The position numbers were made by a program, and so were the translations under genes. A DNA stretch of 25,447 nt from an uncultured Chromatiaceae bacterium (lineage in GTDB: Bacteria > Pseudomonadota > Gammaproteobacteria > Enterobacterales > Alteromonadaceae): assembly GCA_946481195.1 (NCBI GenBank), contig CAMLNG010000005.1, positions 1 through 25,447 on the forward strand. The letters run 5' to 3'. Positions 13,988 through 23,639 of this stretch are shown here, one piece after another. Numbering within the stretch: position 1 is the first letter of the stretch; each line of letters starts with the position of its first letter. The notes beneath the pieces were generated by a model. The model had not been told where the DNA came from. It was given only the letters and a program-made list of their open reading frames with translations, and ran no database searches.

Positions 13988-16903
13988 CTAACGCCAGCTG
14001 CGACGCCCACGTACAAAGGCCAGTAAGGCCAACAAGCCAAAGCCAACAGATCCACCACCTTTTTTGTCTTCGGCGGCAATACTCAGTGACAGACTCAGCT
14101 CATTGCGCGCACCCAATTCATCGGTTGCGGTGATGCTGACTGTAGCAGTACCCGCTGCTGTTGGCGTGCCACTAATCACGGCGCCATTCAGACTTAAACC
14201 AGCCGGTAAGCCTTGTGCGGTTAGGGTAATACGGTGTTTTTCGGCATCGGTGATGACAGTATTTAGATCCAGCGCAAAAATTTGATTTACTTTACCGCTG
14301 GCGCTGTTACTACCGGTGAGCGCCGGTGCCGCATTCACTTTGAAAGTCGCCGTTGTTTTTAGAACGGCACCTGCTTTGTCGGTGATCTGCAGCGGCAAAC
14401 TGATATCGCCCAACGCTGTTGCAGTTCCGGATAATATACCTGATTTACTCAGGCTAAAGCCTTGCAGGTTTTGCGGTGCAAAACTGATGGCACTGCCTTC
14501 CGGATCTGTAATGTAATCGTTGAAATCAAACTGAAATGCGACATTCTGGTTCGCTAATATAACCGGCAGTGGCATTAATAAAGTTGGCGCCGCGTTTATC
14601 TGATAAGGTAATTTTACCTCTGCCTGTAAAGTGCCATCACTAGCAGTCAGCAACAAATTACCTTGCCCTATTATCAGGCCTTTATACTTTAGCTTGTTAC
14701 CATCAACCAGACTAAAAGCATCATTGCTAATACCACTAAACTCCAGTGACGGCTGCTCATCATCTCGAACAAACTCTGACAATGCAATTTCTACCTCGAC
14801 ACCTTGATTAAATCGTATCGGCTCAATCTGAGCTGGCATATAGGGTGCGGTGTTTATCTGATAAACAGTCATAATTTGACGCCGATCTTGGTTAAACGTC
14901 AGCAGATGGCCATCGAGAATCCGAGTCGAGGCATAATAATCACAACAATCACCACTCACTTCCTGATTTTGCCAAACACCAGTGAAAGCATCATTGACTA
15001 AGACCCACGACTCGTTTCTAGCCACATTTTTACTGAATTTAAACCGTTGCTGGTGCAGGTATGCTGGTTTATTGTCGTAAGAAATCGAGTTCACTTGCAG
15101 GTTGCCGGCGTTATCTGGCATCAACACCACAGATGGAGAATTTTGACTAAATATGCGGTCACGACCTTCAATAATTGGCTCTTGCAACTTTGGCATAGTG
15201 CCAATTTTAATTGCACTCAGCACTCCATCTTTCATTCTTAGCTGCGCAATTTTACCGCTATCTGGCATCAAAGCATAAAGAGCGCCTTTTAGTTCAACCA
15301 CTGCGCGAATACCAGCTCTGTCGAATTCGGTCAGATTGCTGTCTTTTTGTAAAACTGCGACCTTGTCGAGTTCACCGTTCCCTATTTTCAGTACAGTCAG
15401 ACCAGAACGGCTCAGATAAATAAAACCATCTTTGCTTCTGACATGGGTCGGGCTGTAATCATTGTAGTTAGATTGTGGCCAGTTTTTTGGTGCTGTCAGT
15501 TTAAGCCGGCCATTGGTATCTTCTGTTAATAACTGATATTGACTGGTCCCGGCAAGGAGATAAATCCCGTCAGATACTTTGATAAATTGGGTATTGTAAG
15601 GAACAGGAGGTGTGTATTCGTCATATTTAGTCAATTCGAGCAGAACCTGCGGTGTTTTACTCGCATCGAGGCCAAGAAGTGCAACAACATCATTGCTCTG
15701 ATAGACCCAGAAACGCTGATCATCGCTGCTAAAACCATAGGCACCTTCGAGTGCGGGTAAGCCACGATCCTTACTGCCACGGCTTTGCTTTAATATGGTT
15801 TTACCATCCTCAACATCAAATTGTTGCAATGACCACTGAGTGTTTTTCCATAATTCTAATGTACCGGCACCGTTAAGATGGATTGCGATATTGCGGTCGA
15901 TATTGGTGAACCCATCGACGTCGACTTTTTGAAACTTCAATCCATCACGTTTTATCAGAAACGCTGGTGAGTAATCGGGTCTGGCAATAGCCATTTCCCC
16001 TGTCATTACCAGATTGAAGTCAGGATAATAATTTGTAGTTTTAATCGTTTCTGCGTTGTGAATCAGAGTGCCAGGTACACCAGAGATTCTATCTATCGGT
16101 AATTCTACGGAACGGCTGTGATAGTTATGCATTGTCAGGCGGGCATTATCGACATCATAGAGATATCCATTCAAAGATCTATGATCATCGATATTATTCA
16201 GCACTCTGCCGGTTCTTTTAAACTCTCCATTCTTCAGCTGAAATATATTGATAATTTGGCTGTCGAAGTTATTTATTGCACTCACTAACAGCTTATCTTT
16301 GCTGTTGTAAAGCATTCTGTTGCCTTTGATCTCTTCTGTCACAGGCAATTGTGCCAATACATTTAAACCGTCATTAGTAACTTGCATCACTTTGTACTGA
16401 TTGCTATTGCCGTCATAGCAAACAAATTCCGATGGATTGTCTGAAGCAAAAATTGCGTAGCAGTTTGTAGTGTCTATCTGTGAGTTTACCGCGGCTGTAT
16501 AATCAGCAAAAATATCAACGTCTACCCGTTTATTGGCAATAAACCACACAAGTTTTTTACCATCTTTGGATGCAAAAATCTGCGTATCAGCATTCAGTTG
16601 CCATGTATTAAACTCCTGCATATGGCGCCGCACCAAACCTTGTGGAGTGCGCTCAAGAACCGTCACACCGAGTTCGGAGATCATGACAATATGGCTGTCA
16701 CGAACAATCAATTTATTCCGCATAGTTTCTAACGATTGCTGCGCGGTAACTTGCGAACTCAGCCGAATCGGGTCTTGCCCCAATATCTGACTCTCATCGG
16801 CGTTTAATACCGATTTGGACACAGGGTTCGGGAGATCTGCTGCGAGAGCCTGGAAAATGGCAATACTCAACAACAAACAGGAAAACACGTTCCTTGTTTT
16901 CAT
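13988..16903 (-). CDS. Large secreted protein with Ig-like repeats and GlyGly-CTERM tail
   Basis: Protein of 971 residues of no family I recognise over most of its length. Residues 1-21 form a signal peptide. The region from about 60 to 690 is beta-rich with recurring short patterns of the kind LLVSAINNF, IYLLAGTSQ, ALYALMPDSGK and FIYLSRSG, suggesting one or two beta-propellers. Three cadherin/He_PIG-like Ig domains follow, marked by NTAPYMPAQ, NAAPTLLMP and NAAPALTG, with ISGTPTAAGTATV near the end. The C-terminus, GGGS (949-952), a hydrophobic helix and RGRRSWR, matches the GlyGly-CTERM signal cleaved by rhombosortase. It is probably a surface or secreted protein. GGAG six bases before the ATG fixes the start. 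The first two-thirds look more AT-rich than the neighbouring genes, while the Ig part resembles them. Confidence 0.8.
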   Translation of the reverse strand: MKTRNVFSCLLLSIAIFQALAADLPNPVSKSVLNADESQILGQDPIRLSSQVTAQQSLETMRNKLIVRDSHIVMISELGVTVLERTPQGLVRRHMQEFNTWQLNADTQIFASKDGKKLVWFIANKRVDVDIFADYTAAVNSQIDTTNCYAIFASDNPSEFVCYDGNSNQYKVMQVTNDGLNVLAQLPVTEEIKGNRMLYNSKDKLLVSAINNFDSQIINIFQLKNGEFKRTGRVLNNIDDHRSLNGYLYDVDNARLTMHNYHSRSVELPIDRISGVPGTLIHNAETIKTTNYYPDFNLVMTGEMAIARPDYSPAFLIKRDGLKFQKVDVDGFTNIDRNIAIHLNGAGTLELWKNTQWSLQQFDVEDGKTILKQSRGSKDRGLPALEGAYGFSSDDQRFWVYQSNDVVALLGLDASKTPQVLLELTKYDEYTPPVPYNTQFIKVSDGIYLLAGTSQYQLLTEDTNGRLKLTAPKNWPQSNYNDYSPTHVRSKDGFIYLSRSGLTVLKIGNGELDKVAVLQKDSNLTEFDRAGIRAVVELKGALYALMPDSGKIAQLRMKDGVLSAIKIGTMPKLQEPIIEGRDRIFSQNSPSVVLMPDNAGNLQVNSISYDNKPAYLHQQRFKFSKNVARNESWVLVNDAFTGVWQNQEVSGDCCDYYASTRILDGHLLTFNQDRRQIMTVYQINTAPYMPAQIEPIRFNQGVEVEIALSEFVRDDEQPSLEFSGISNDAFSLVDGNKLKYKGLIIGQGNLLLTASDGTLQAEVKLPYQINAAPTLLMPLPVILANQNVAFQFDFNDYITDPEGSAISFAPQNLQGFSLSKSGILSGTATALGDISLPLQITDKAGAVLKTTATFKVNAAPALTGSNSASGKVNQIFALDLNTVITDAEKHRITLTAQGLPAGLSLNGAVISGTPTAAGTATVSITATDELGARNELSLSLSIAAEDKKGGGSVGFGLLALLAFVRGRRSWR

Positions 16904-16972
16904 AACTAACTCCGGGAGATTTTTAGGAAATTTATTGGCGGGAATGTAAACAACCAGACTGCAAGTAAATGA

Positions 16973-17001
16973 ATTGTACTAAAAAAGCACACTGCATTCA
17001 A
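16973..17001 (-). promoter_or_regulatory. Sigma-70-type promoter for the GlyGly-CTERM gene
   Basis: On the minus strand TTGAAT (16996-17001) and TACAAT (16973-16978) are separated by exactly 17 bases, giving four of six and five of six matches to the consensus boxes. Transcription would start near 16966, about 60 bases before the ATG at 16903. Confidence 0.6.
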
Positions 17002-17124
17002 TGTAATCCGGTACTCAGGAGCAGTAACCTGCGAAACATTTTCCGCTGGTTAACAATATGTAATTGCAATTGAACAAGAATCTTTCGCCATCAATCCACA
17101 ACATAAGAGAACGCGCTGGCTTGA

Positions 17125-18306
17125 TTATCGCTGAAAATGTTGTTTATGTAACTTCACTGCCTCATTCAGTAACCCGACCCAAAACGGATCAAACTTGCTG
17201 CCGGCGGCTTTGCTGATTTCAACCAGCGCAGTGATCAGCTGCCGGTTGCTGGCTTCCTGTTGTTCATGCTGATTGGTTAATAAATCGAATTCATCCACGA
17301 CGCGCAGTAGCCGGGCGCCTTCGCTGATATCTTCGCCTTCGAGACCGTCGGGGAAACCGCTGCCGTCCTGATGTTCATGGTGTTGCCAAATCATCGCAGC
17401 GGCATCCTGCCAGCGCGGGGAGCTGGCAACTAAAGACGCGCCCATTTCAACATGACGCTGCCAGACACTGAGTTGTTCCGGATCGGCCCGGCCCTGCGCA
17501 TCAAGCATTTGAAGGGGCAAAAACGACATGCCTAAATCGTGCAGCATCACCGCCACCGCCAGCTGAATTTGGTCCAGTTTATTGCCGGCTAACCGGTTCA
17601 TTTCCAGCGCCAGAAATAACTGCCGGGCTGAACGCCCCTGCCAACGTGGGTGACGCTGTTCCAGCGCCGGTAACAGCTGGATAAAAAATTCGAGGTCGGC
17701 ATCCATCCGGATGCGGTAGTACTGCAGCAGCCGCCGGCAAGCGTCAACGGCAGAAGACGCTTTCGGTTCGGCGCTGACGGTGCTGTTAACTACTTCAGGA
17801 ATATCATCTTTGATAGCCAGCGCCTGCACGTGGGTCGGGTCTAACAGACCCAATACCTGACGAATACGCACGCCACGAGAGCGTTCGTCAGCGCTGGTGA
17901 GGCCGGTCAGGCGCTGGCAAATTTGCTGCAGTTCGGTTGGCGTTAATGGTTTTGGCGCATCAGCGATGCTGGCTTCTACCCATTGTTGGGTACGGTCTAA
18001 GGTCAGCTGGATCACATCACAGAGCGAACTATCGTAAGCCATATGGCCTTTGCGGATGTCGTCGAGTACGTCTTCGAGACTTTGCAGCAACGGGATTAAC
18101 GAAAACAGCCCGATAAAACCGAGATTACCCTTGATGGTATGCACGACGCGGAAAATGCCATGCAGCAATTCCGGCTGCTGCGGATGCTGTTCCAGTTCGA
18201 TTAACGTGCTTTCACATTGCTCGTAGGCATCACGAAAATCTTCAAAGAAATCATCAACACAGTCGCGTTGTAGTTCATCAGGACGATTCAGATTCAGCTG
18301 GCTCAT
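17125..18306 (-). CDS. Hpt domain fused to an HD-GYP-like domain
   Basis: Protein of 393 residues. The ATG at 18306 is chosen for GGGAG six bases upstream; the frame extends only to a TTG before it. Residues about 10-115 form an Hpt four-helix bundle with the phospho-acceptor His56 in VVHTIKGNLGFIG. A linker follows to about 180. Residues about 190-375 form an HD-type phosphohydrolase domain with HD (256-257), a further histidine in RHVEMGASL, HHEHQDGSGFP (309-319) and ARLLRVVDEFDLLT. These match HD-GYP metal-binding positions, but the GYP is GFP. HD-GYP proteins degrade cyclic di-GMP. Whether this one does is not shown. There is no receiver or sensor domain, so it probably takes a phosphate from a separate kinase or receiver. 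The protein is cytoplasmic with no membrane segments. Confidence 0.85.
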   Translation of the reverse strand: MSQLNLNRPDELQRDCVDDFFEDFRDAYEQCESTLIELEQHPQQPELLHGIFRVVHTIKGNLGFIGLFSLIPLLQSLEDVLDDIRKGHMAYDSSLCDVIQLTLDRTQQWVEASIADAPKPLTPTELQQICQRLTGLTSADERSRGVRIRQVLGLLDPTHVQALAIKDDIPEVVNSTVSAEPKASSAVDACRRLLQYYRIRMDADLEFFIQLLPALEQRHPRWQGRSARQLFLALEMNRLAGNKLDQIQLAVAVMLHDLGMSFLPLQMLDAQGRADPEQLSVWQRHVEMGASLVASSPRWQDAAAMIWQHHEHQDGSGFPDGLEGEDISEGARLLRVVDEFDLLTNQHEQQEASNRQLITALVEISKAAGSKFDPFWVGLLNEAVKLHKQHFQR

Positions 18307-18386
18307 GGCGCTCTCCCGGTACGGCAAAAAACCAGTGTAGACAGAACCTTAACTGCTGTATAGCGCTAAACCCGCCAACGGGAGCG

Positions 18387-18434
18387 GAAAAAACCAGCGA
18401 CCCGGAGCCGAAAGGGGTTACTCCAGGCCGCTGG
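18387..18434 (-). terminator. Strong terminator of the nitroreductase gene
   Basis: On the minus strand, bases 18434-18421 pair with 18407-18394 to give a 14-bp stem. Ten of its base pairs are G-C, and two are G-U wobbles that pair only on this strand. The loop is 13 bases and six Ts follow (18393-18388). It lies just after the stop at 18446 and isolates the Hpt-HD gene from the nitroreductase transcript. Confidence 0.85.
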
Positions 18435-18445
18435 TGGCAGGAAAC

Positions 18446-19081
18446 TTAACGCCGGATCACAAAATCTTCAGTGCTGCGGCGCACTTTTTGTAAATTGACC
18501 AGCCAGTCACCTTCGTTAGCGCGGTAACCCAAAGGCAGTAATAAGACCGAACGCAGGCCCAGCGCTTTGAGGTTCAAAATTTCGTCGACCACTTCTGGTT
18601 CAAAACCTTCCATCGGGGTGCTGTCGACGCCCTCTTCCGCTGCAGCAATCAAGGCACTGCCAAGGCCGATATAGGCCTGACGGGCAGCATGCTGGAAGTT
18701 TTCTTCCGGCGTGCGGTTTGGGTAAAAGCTCAGTAATTTCTGGCGGTAGGCTTCCCAACCTTCATTGCGAAAACCGCGTTGTTCGTTCACCAGGTCAAAC
18801 ATCTGGTTGATGCGTTCTGCGCTGTAGTGGTCCCAGGCCGCGAATACTAAAAGATGCGAGGCATCTGTGACCTGGCTTTGATCCCAGGCATGCGCACGGA
18901 TTTTGGCTTTGGTCTCGGCGTCAGTGATCACCAGCACCTGATACGGCTGCAAACCACTGGAACTGGCGCTCAGGCGAATGGCTTCGAGGATGCGTTCAAC
19001 TTTCTCTTCAGGGACGGCCTGACTGGCATCCATTTTTTTAGTGGCATAACGCCATGATAATAAACGTAAAGTCTCTGACAT
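18446..19081 (-). CDS. NfsB-like NAD(P)H nitroreductase family protein
   Basis: Protein of 211 residues, the usual length for the family. The ATG at 19081 has CGGAG nine bases upstream; an in-frame GTG at 19120 is less likely. FMN-binding features include the opening LSWRYATKKMD, the helix RLSASSSGLQPYQVLVI, the region HAARQAYIGLGSALIAAAEEGVDS split by the conserved STPMEGF, and the closing LLPLGYR. Such flavoproteins reduce nitroaromatics, quinones or dihydropteridine-like substrates with NAD(P)H in the cytoplasm; the physiological substrate is open. It is divergent from the trhP-like gene across a 182-bp region and is followed by a strong terminator, so it is transcribed alone. Confidence 0.9.
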   Translation of the reverse strand: MSETLRLLSWRYATKKMDASQAVPEEKVERILEAIRLSASSSGLQPYQVLVITDAETKAKIRAHAWDQSQVTDASHLLVFAAWDHYSAERINQMFDLVNEQRGFRNEGWEAYRQKLLSFYPNRTPEENFQHAARQAYIGLGSALIAAAEEGVDSTPMEGFEPEVVDEILNLKALGLRSVLLLPLGYRANEGDWLVNLQKVRRSTEDFVIRR

Positions 19082-19263
19082 TTGGGTCACTCCGATTAAG
19101 TACACTGAGGAGTTTACCACTTCTGTACCGTGTAGTATATAAATTATCAGTTGCGTCTATCGCTAATTGTTATATGTACTGTCAGCTACAAAAGCTTGCG
19201 CCAGATCAATACAGCCCCCATGCACCTCAGCCATAATCCGCGCCATTTTTTCGGAGCGGCGCC

Positions 19264-20870
<1,607 letters not shown>

Positions 20871-20931
20871 GAGCTCTGAAAATCGCCACAAATTGCTCCT
20901 GCATTTGCGGCGTACCGACCACCCCAGGTCA

Positions 20932-20967
20932 TAAACAACAACGCCTGAGTGCATCACTCAGGCGTTG
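20932..20967. terminator. Terminator between the converging yfhL and tldE genes
   Basis: CAACGCCTGAGTG (20939-20951) and CACTCAGGCGTTG (20955-20967) form a perfect 13-bp stem with a three-base centre. On the minus strand TTGTTTATG follows, giving a U-rich tail that ends tldE. On the plus strand the tail is weak. It probably still blocks read-through from yfhL. Confidence 0.8.
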
Positions 20968-20986
20968 CTCAAGCGAAAGCCTGTGC

Positions 20987-22333
20987 TTAATGCCCGGCGA
21001 TTTGCATTTGATTGAGTAAGACAGAGCCGGTTAACACACCACCGCGGCGGTCCACGTCTTTGCCAATAGCGGCGATATCCATAAACATCTGCGTCAGATT
21101 ACCGGCGATAGTCACTTCACTGACCGGGAACTGGATTTGGCCGTTTTCGACCCAAAAACCGGCCGCGCCACGGGAATAATCACCGGTGACGCCATTGACG
21201 CCCTGGCCCATCAGTTCAGTCACTAACAAACCAGAGCCCATATCCCGCAGCAGCTGGGCTAAGTCGGCGTCGCCATGTTGTACGTACCAGTTATGAATAC
21301 CACCGGCGTGGCCTGTGCTGGCCATGCCCAGTTTCCGGGCGGAATAACTGGAGGTGATCCAGCTGTGTAACACACCGTCGGTAATGATTTGCCGGTCGGA
21401 GGTTTTCACGCCTTCACTGTCAAACGGGCTGGACGCCAGGCCCTGCAGCACATGTGGCCGTTCCATAATGTTTAAATGTGACGCCATCACTTGCTGGCCT
21501 AGTTTATCCAGTAAAAAACTCGACTTACGGTAAATGCTGCCGCCACTGATCGCCGACACCAGATGACCAAACAAGCTGCTGGCAACATCGGCACGGAAAA
21601 TCACCGGCACTTTTTGCGTCGGTAAAGTGCGGCTGTTTAAGCGCTGCACTGTTTCTGCTGCAGCTTCCCGGCCAATGGCTGCTGCATCTTTTAAATCCTG
21701 TAAACGCCGGCCAACGGTGTAGCTGTAATCGCGCTGCATATCTTCGCCGTCTTCGCCGATCACTGAGCAGCTCATGCTATGGCGGCTGCTCGGGTAACCG
21801 ACCAGCTGGCCATGGCTGTTACCATAGACTTTTAAGCCCTGATGTGATGAAAAAGACGCGCCGTCTGAATTGGTGATGCGGGAATCAACTGCAAAAGCCG
21901 CTTCTTCAGCGGCTGCACACCAGGCGGTAGCCTGTTCGGTACTGACCTCAGCCGGGTGATACAAATCCAAATCCGGTGGGCTGAACTCCAGCCAGCTGGC
22001 TTCAGCGAGGCCCGCGCATGGGTCTTCGGAGGTATAACGGGCAATATCGATGGCTGCTTCGACAGTGCGTTTTAACGCCGCCGGGCTTAAATCTGCCGTC
22101 GACGCTGAACCTTTACGCTGACCAACATAAACACTGATGCCGAGGCCACCGTCCTGATTAAACTCCATGGTTTCCACTTCACCGTGACGGGTTTCGACAC
22201 TCAAGCCGCGCGTGCGGTTCATCGACGCTTCGGCGCTACTGGCACCCAACTGACGGGCGTGCGCCAGCACCTGGCTGACGGCGGCTTTTACTTCATCGAT
22301 TTCTTGCTGAATAGTCGGCATGTCTTGACTCAT
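20987..22333 (-). CDS. tldE: Metalloprotease-related TldE (PmbA)
   Basis: Protein of 448 residues from the ATG at 22333, very close in length to E. coli PmbA/TldE (450). Conserved blocks seen are LSVETRHGEVETMEFNQDG, RKGSASTADLSP, TSEDPCAGLAE, GSIYRKSSFLLD, SPFDSEGVKT, KLGMASTGHAGGIHNW and GDYSRGAAGFWVENG. TldD and TldE form a cytoplasmic heterodimeric protease that trims unfolded peptides, including microcin B17 precursor and the CcdA antitoxin in E. coli. TldE itself lacks the HExxxH site. TldD is not in the window. The frame stays open well upstream to 22570, but those codons overlap the divergent darP gene and are not TldE-like. AGGA lies 14 bases before the ATG, so the exact start is slightly uncertain. 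The 150-bp gap to darP is a divergent promoter region. Confidence 0.95.
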   Translation of the reverse strand: MSQDMPTIQQEIDEVKAAVSQVLAHARQLGASSAEASMNRTRGLSVETRHGEVETMEFNQDGGLGISVYVGQRKGSASTADLSPAALKRTVEAAIDIARYTSEDPCAGLAEASWLEFSPPDLDLYHPAEVSTEQATAWCAAAEEAAFAVDSRITNSDGASFSSHQGLKVYGNSHGQLVGYPSSRHSMSCSVIGEDGEDMQRDYSYTVGRRLQDLKDAAAIGREAAAETVQRLNSRTLPTQKVPVIFRADVASSLFGHLVSAISGGSIYRKSSFLLDKLGQQVMASHLNIMERPHVLQGLASSPFDSEGVKTSDRQIITDGVLHSWITSSYSARKLGMASTGHAGGIHNWYVQHGDADLAQLLRDMGSGLLVTELMGQGVNGVTGDYSRGAAGFWVENGQIQFPVSEVTIAGNLTQMFMDIAAIGKDVDRRGGVLTGSVLLNQMQIAGH

Positions 22334-22444
22334 AACGGGCTGAAAATCCTCAGGGTTGCAGACTGGCAAGCTTACCACAGCCGCCACAAAAGCACAGAAG
22401 TCTGCGGCTGTTATCCGGCTGACGCGGCTTTTCAGCGCCATCTT

Positions 22445-22453
22445 TGATATACT
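22445..22453 (+). promoter_or_regulatory. Extended -10 promoter element for darP
   Basis: TGATATACT provides the TG-n extension and a -10 box TATACT (five of six to consensus) 30 bases before the ATG at 22484. No good -35 box is seen at 16-18 bases, which fits an extended -10 promoter. The call rests on this motif alone. Confidence 0.45.
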
Positions 22454-22483
22454 GTGCGGATTTCCGGCAACAAAACTGAAGTT

Positions 22484-23011
22484 ATGGCAGATATTACTGA
22501 TTTTACCCACGGCGACGACTGGGACCGTGAGGAAGGCAAAAGCAAAACGCAGGTCAAAAAAGAAATGCACGCCCTGCAGGCGCTTGGTGAAGAACTGGTG
22601 GCATTAAGCCCGGCAGCGCGCGCCAAAATCCCAATGGATAACGACCTGGTCGAAGCGTTAAAACTGGCAGACAAGCTGGTGAAAAAACACGAAGCTTACC
22701 GCCGCCATATGCAGTTTATCGGTAAGATCATGCGCGGTACCGATTTAGAACCAATTGAACGCGCCTTAGCTGTGGTGCGCAATACCAATCAGGCCGCGAC
22801 CCGCAAATTCCACTTAATCGAAGACTGGCGCGACAAGCTCATCGCCAACAGTGATGCAGTGACCGAATTTATCGCTGAATATCCGCAAGTGGAGATCCAG
22901 CAACTGCGGACCTTAATCCGCAATGCGAAAAAAGAGCAGGAAAAGAACCAGCCAGCGAAATCTTACCGCGAGCTGTTCCAGCTGATTAAACCAGCGATCC
23001 TCGGCGAGTAA
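22484..23011 (+). CDS. darP: Dual-action ribosomal maturation protein DarP (YjgA)
   Basis: Protein of 175 residues (183 in E. coli). The ATG at 22484 is preferred to an in-frame GTG at 22454, since family members begin just before an acidic stretch as here (DFTHGDDWDREEGKSKTQ). Conserved blocks are KSKTQVKKEMHALQALGEELV, here split by the start of the helix, LKLADKLVKKHEAYRRHMQFIGKIMR in the centre, and the C-terminal FIAEYPQVEIQQLRTLIRNA. The protein is helical and basic. DarP assists late assembly of the 50S subunit, acting near the peptidyl-transferase centre. It is divergent to tldE, the arrangement found in E. coli. A terminator follows. Confidence 0.95.
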   Translation: MADITDFTHGDDWDREEGKSKTQVKKEMHALQALGEELVALSPAARAKIPMDNDLVEALKLADKLVKKHEAYRRHMQFIGKIMRGTDLEPIERALAVVRNTNQAATRKFHLIEDWRDKLIANSDAVTEFIAEYPQVEIQQLRTLIRNAKKEQEKNQPAKSYRELFQLIKPAILGE

Positions 23012-23036
23012 ATTTGCCAATCCGCTGACTAAAAAC

Positions 23037-23069
23037 AAACAGGCCGCAATTGCGGCCTGTTTGGTTTAA
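23037..23069. terminator. Bidirectional terminator between darP and the CigR-like gene
   Basis: AAACAGGCCGC (23037-23047), AATT, GCGGCCTGTTT (23052-23062) is a perfect 11-bp stem. On the plus strand it is followed by GGTTTAATG, and on the minus strand by GTTTTTAG, so it can end transcription from both converging genes. Confidence 0.9.
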
Positions 23070-23078
23070 TGAAACTTG

Positions 23079-23558
23079 CTAAAACACATCAAATAACACA
23101 TCAGCAATGACGGCAGTCGCGACCGCCACCAGCACTAAGTCCGAGCCACAAATCTGCCATTCGTAACCGTCATGGCGCGGCAAGTGCGCCAGTAACTCAG
23201 GTTGGCTGACTTTTTTCGCAATGCCCGGCGGCAGAGGCTTGCCACGCGCCAGTTGTTTACGGATTCCCGGCGGTAACTGCCGGCCACCACTGACCTGATA
23301 CTGCCGGACCAGCTGCCGGGCATCGATGACAGAGATCCCGGCAAAACTTAAATTCAGCTGCAATCCGCCCTGCGACTGTTGCACAGATGGTTTTGACTGC
23401 TGAAATTTGTGCTCTTTATCCGCCGCTTTCTGCGCTTTTTCCGCATGTTTGGCGGATTTGTGCTGCGCCTTATCCTGGCCCTGACCCGGCGTAGCCCCAA
23501 CCTGGGCGGAGCCTGACGTCAGCAGCAATAAACAAAACCACGTGGCATATTTGCTCAT
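23079..23558 (-). CDS. CigR-family exported protein
   Basis: Protein of 159 residues from the ATG at 23558, fixed by a full AAGGAG eight bases upstream; the frame before it is not protein-like. Residues 1-22 form a signal peptide. A charged, lysine- and glutamine-rich low-complexity region (about 25-62) follows, then the family-defining part: LPPGIRKQLARGK (95-107), a second LPPGIAK (109-115), LLAHLPRHDGYEW (122-134) and a hydrophobic end, VLVAVATAVIADVL. This repeated LPPGI and closing pattern is that of the CigR/RcnB-like proteins. CigR is an anti-virulence effector in Salmonella, but family members are widespread in environmental bacteria with no known role. It follows the PhzF gene on the same strand after a hairpin. 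Confidence 0.8.
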   Translation of the reverse strand: MSKYATWFCLLLLTSGSAQVGATPGQGQDKAQHKSAKHAEKAQKAADKEHKFQQSKPSVQQSQGGLQLNLSFAGISVIDARQLVRQYQVSGGRQLPPGIRKQLARGKPLPPGIAKKVSQPELLAHLPRHDGYEWQICGSDLVLVAVATAVIADVLFDVF

Positions 23559-23611
23559 GAATTGTCTCCTTTCACCCGCATCGACCTCAACCAGCATAGC
23601 ACCTGGTTACA

Positions 23612-23639
23612 CCGGCCTGGTCGGTCCGGCTCAGGCCGG
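23612..23639 (-). other. GC-rich hairpin over the phzF-family stop codon
   Basis: CCGGCCTG (23612-23619) and CAGGCCGG (23632-23639) form an 8-bp stem with a 12-base loop. The right arm includes the stop codon of the PhzF-family gene (23631-23633). No T run follows on the minus strand, so it may protect the upstream message or reduce read-through rather than terminate. Confidence 0.5.

Noticed and set aside
22334..22570. 79-codon extension of TldE
   Set aside because: It overlaps the divergent darP gene, is not TldE-like, and E. coli TldE matches the shorter form in length.
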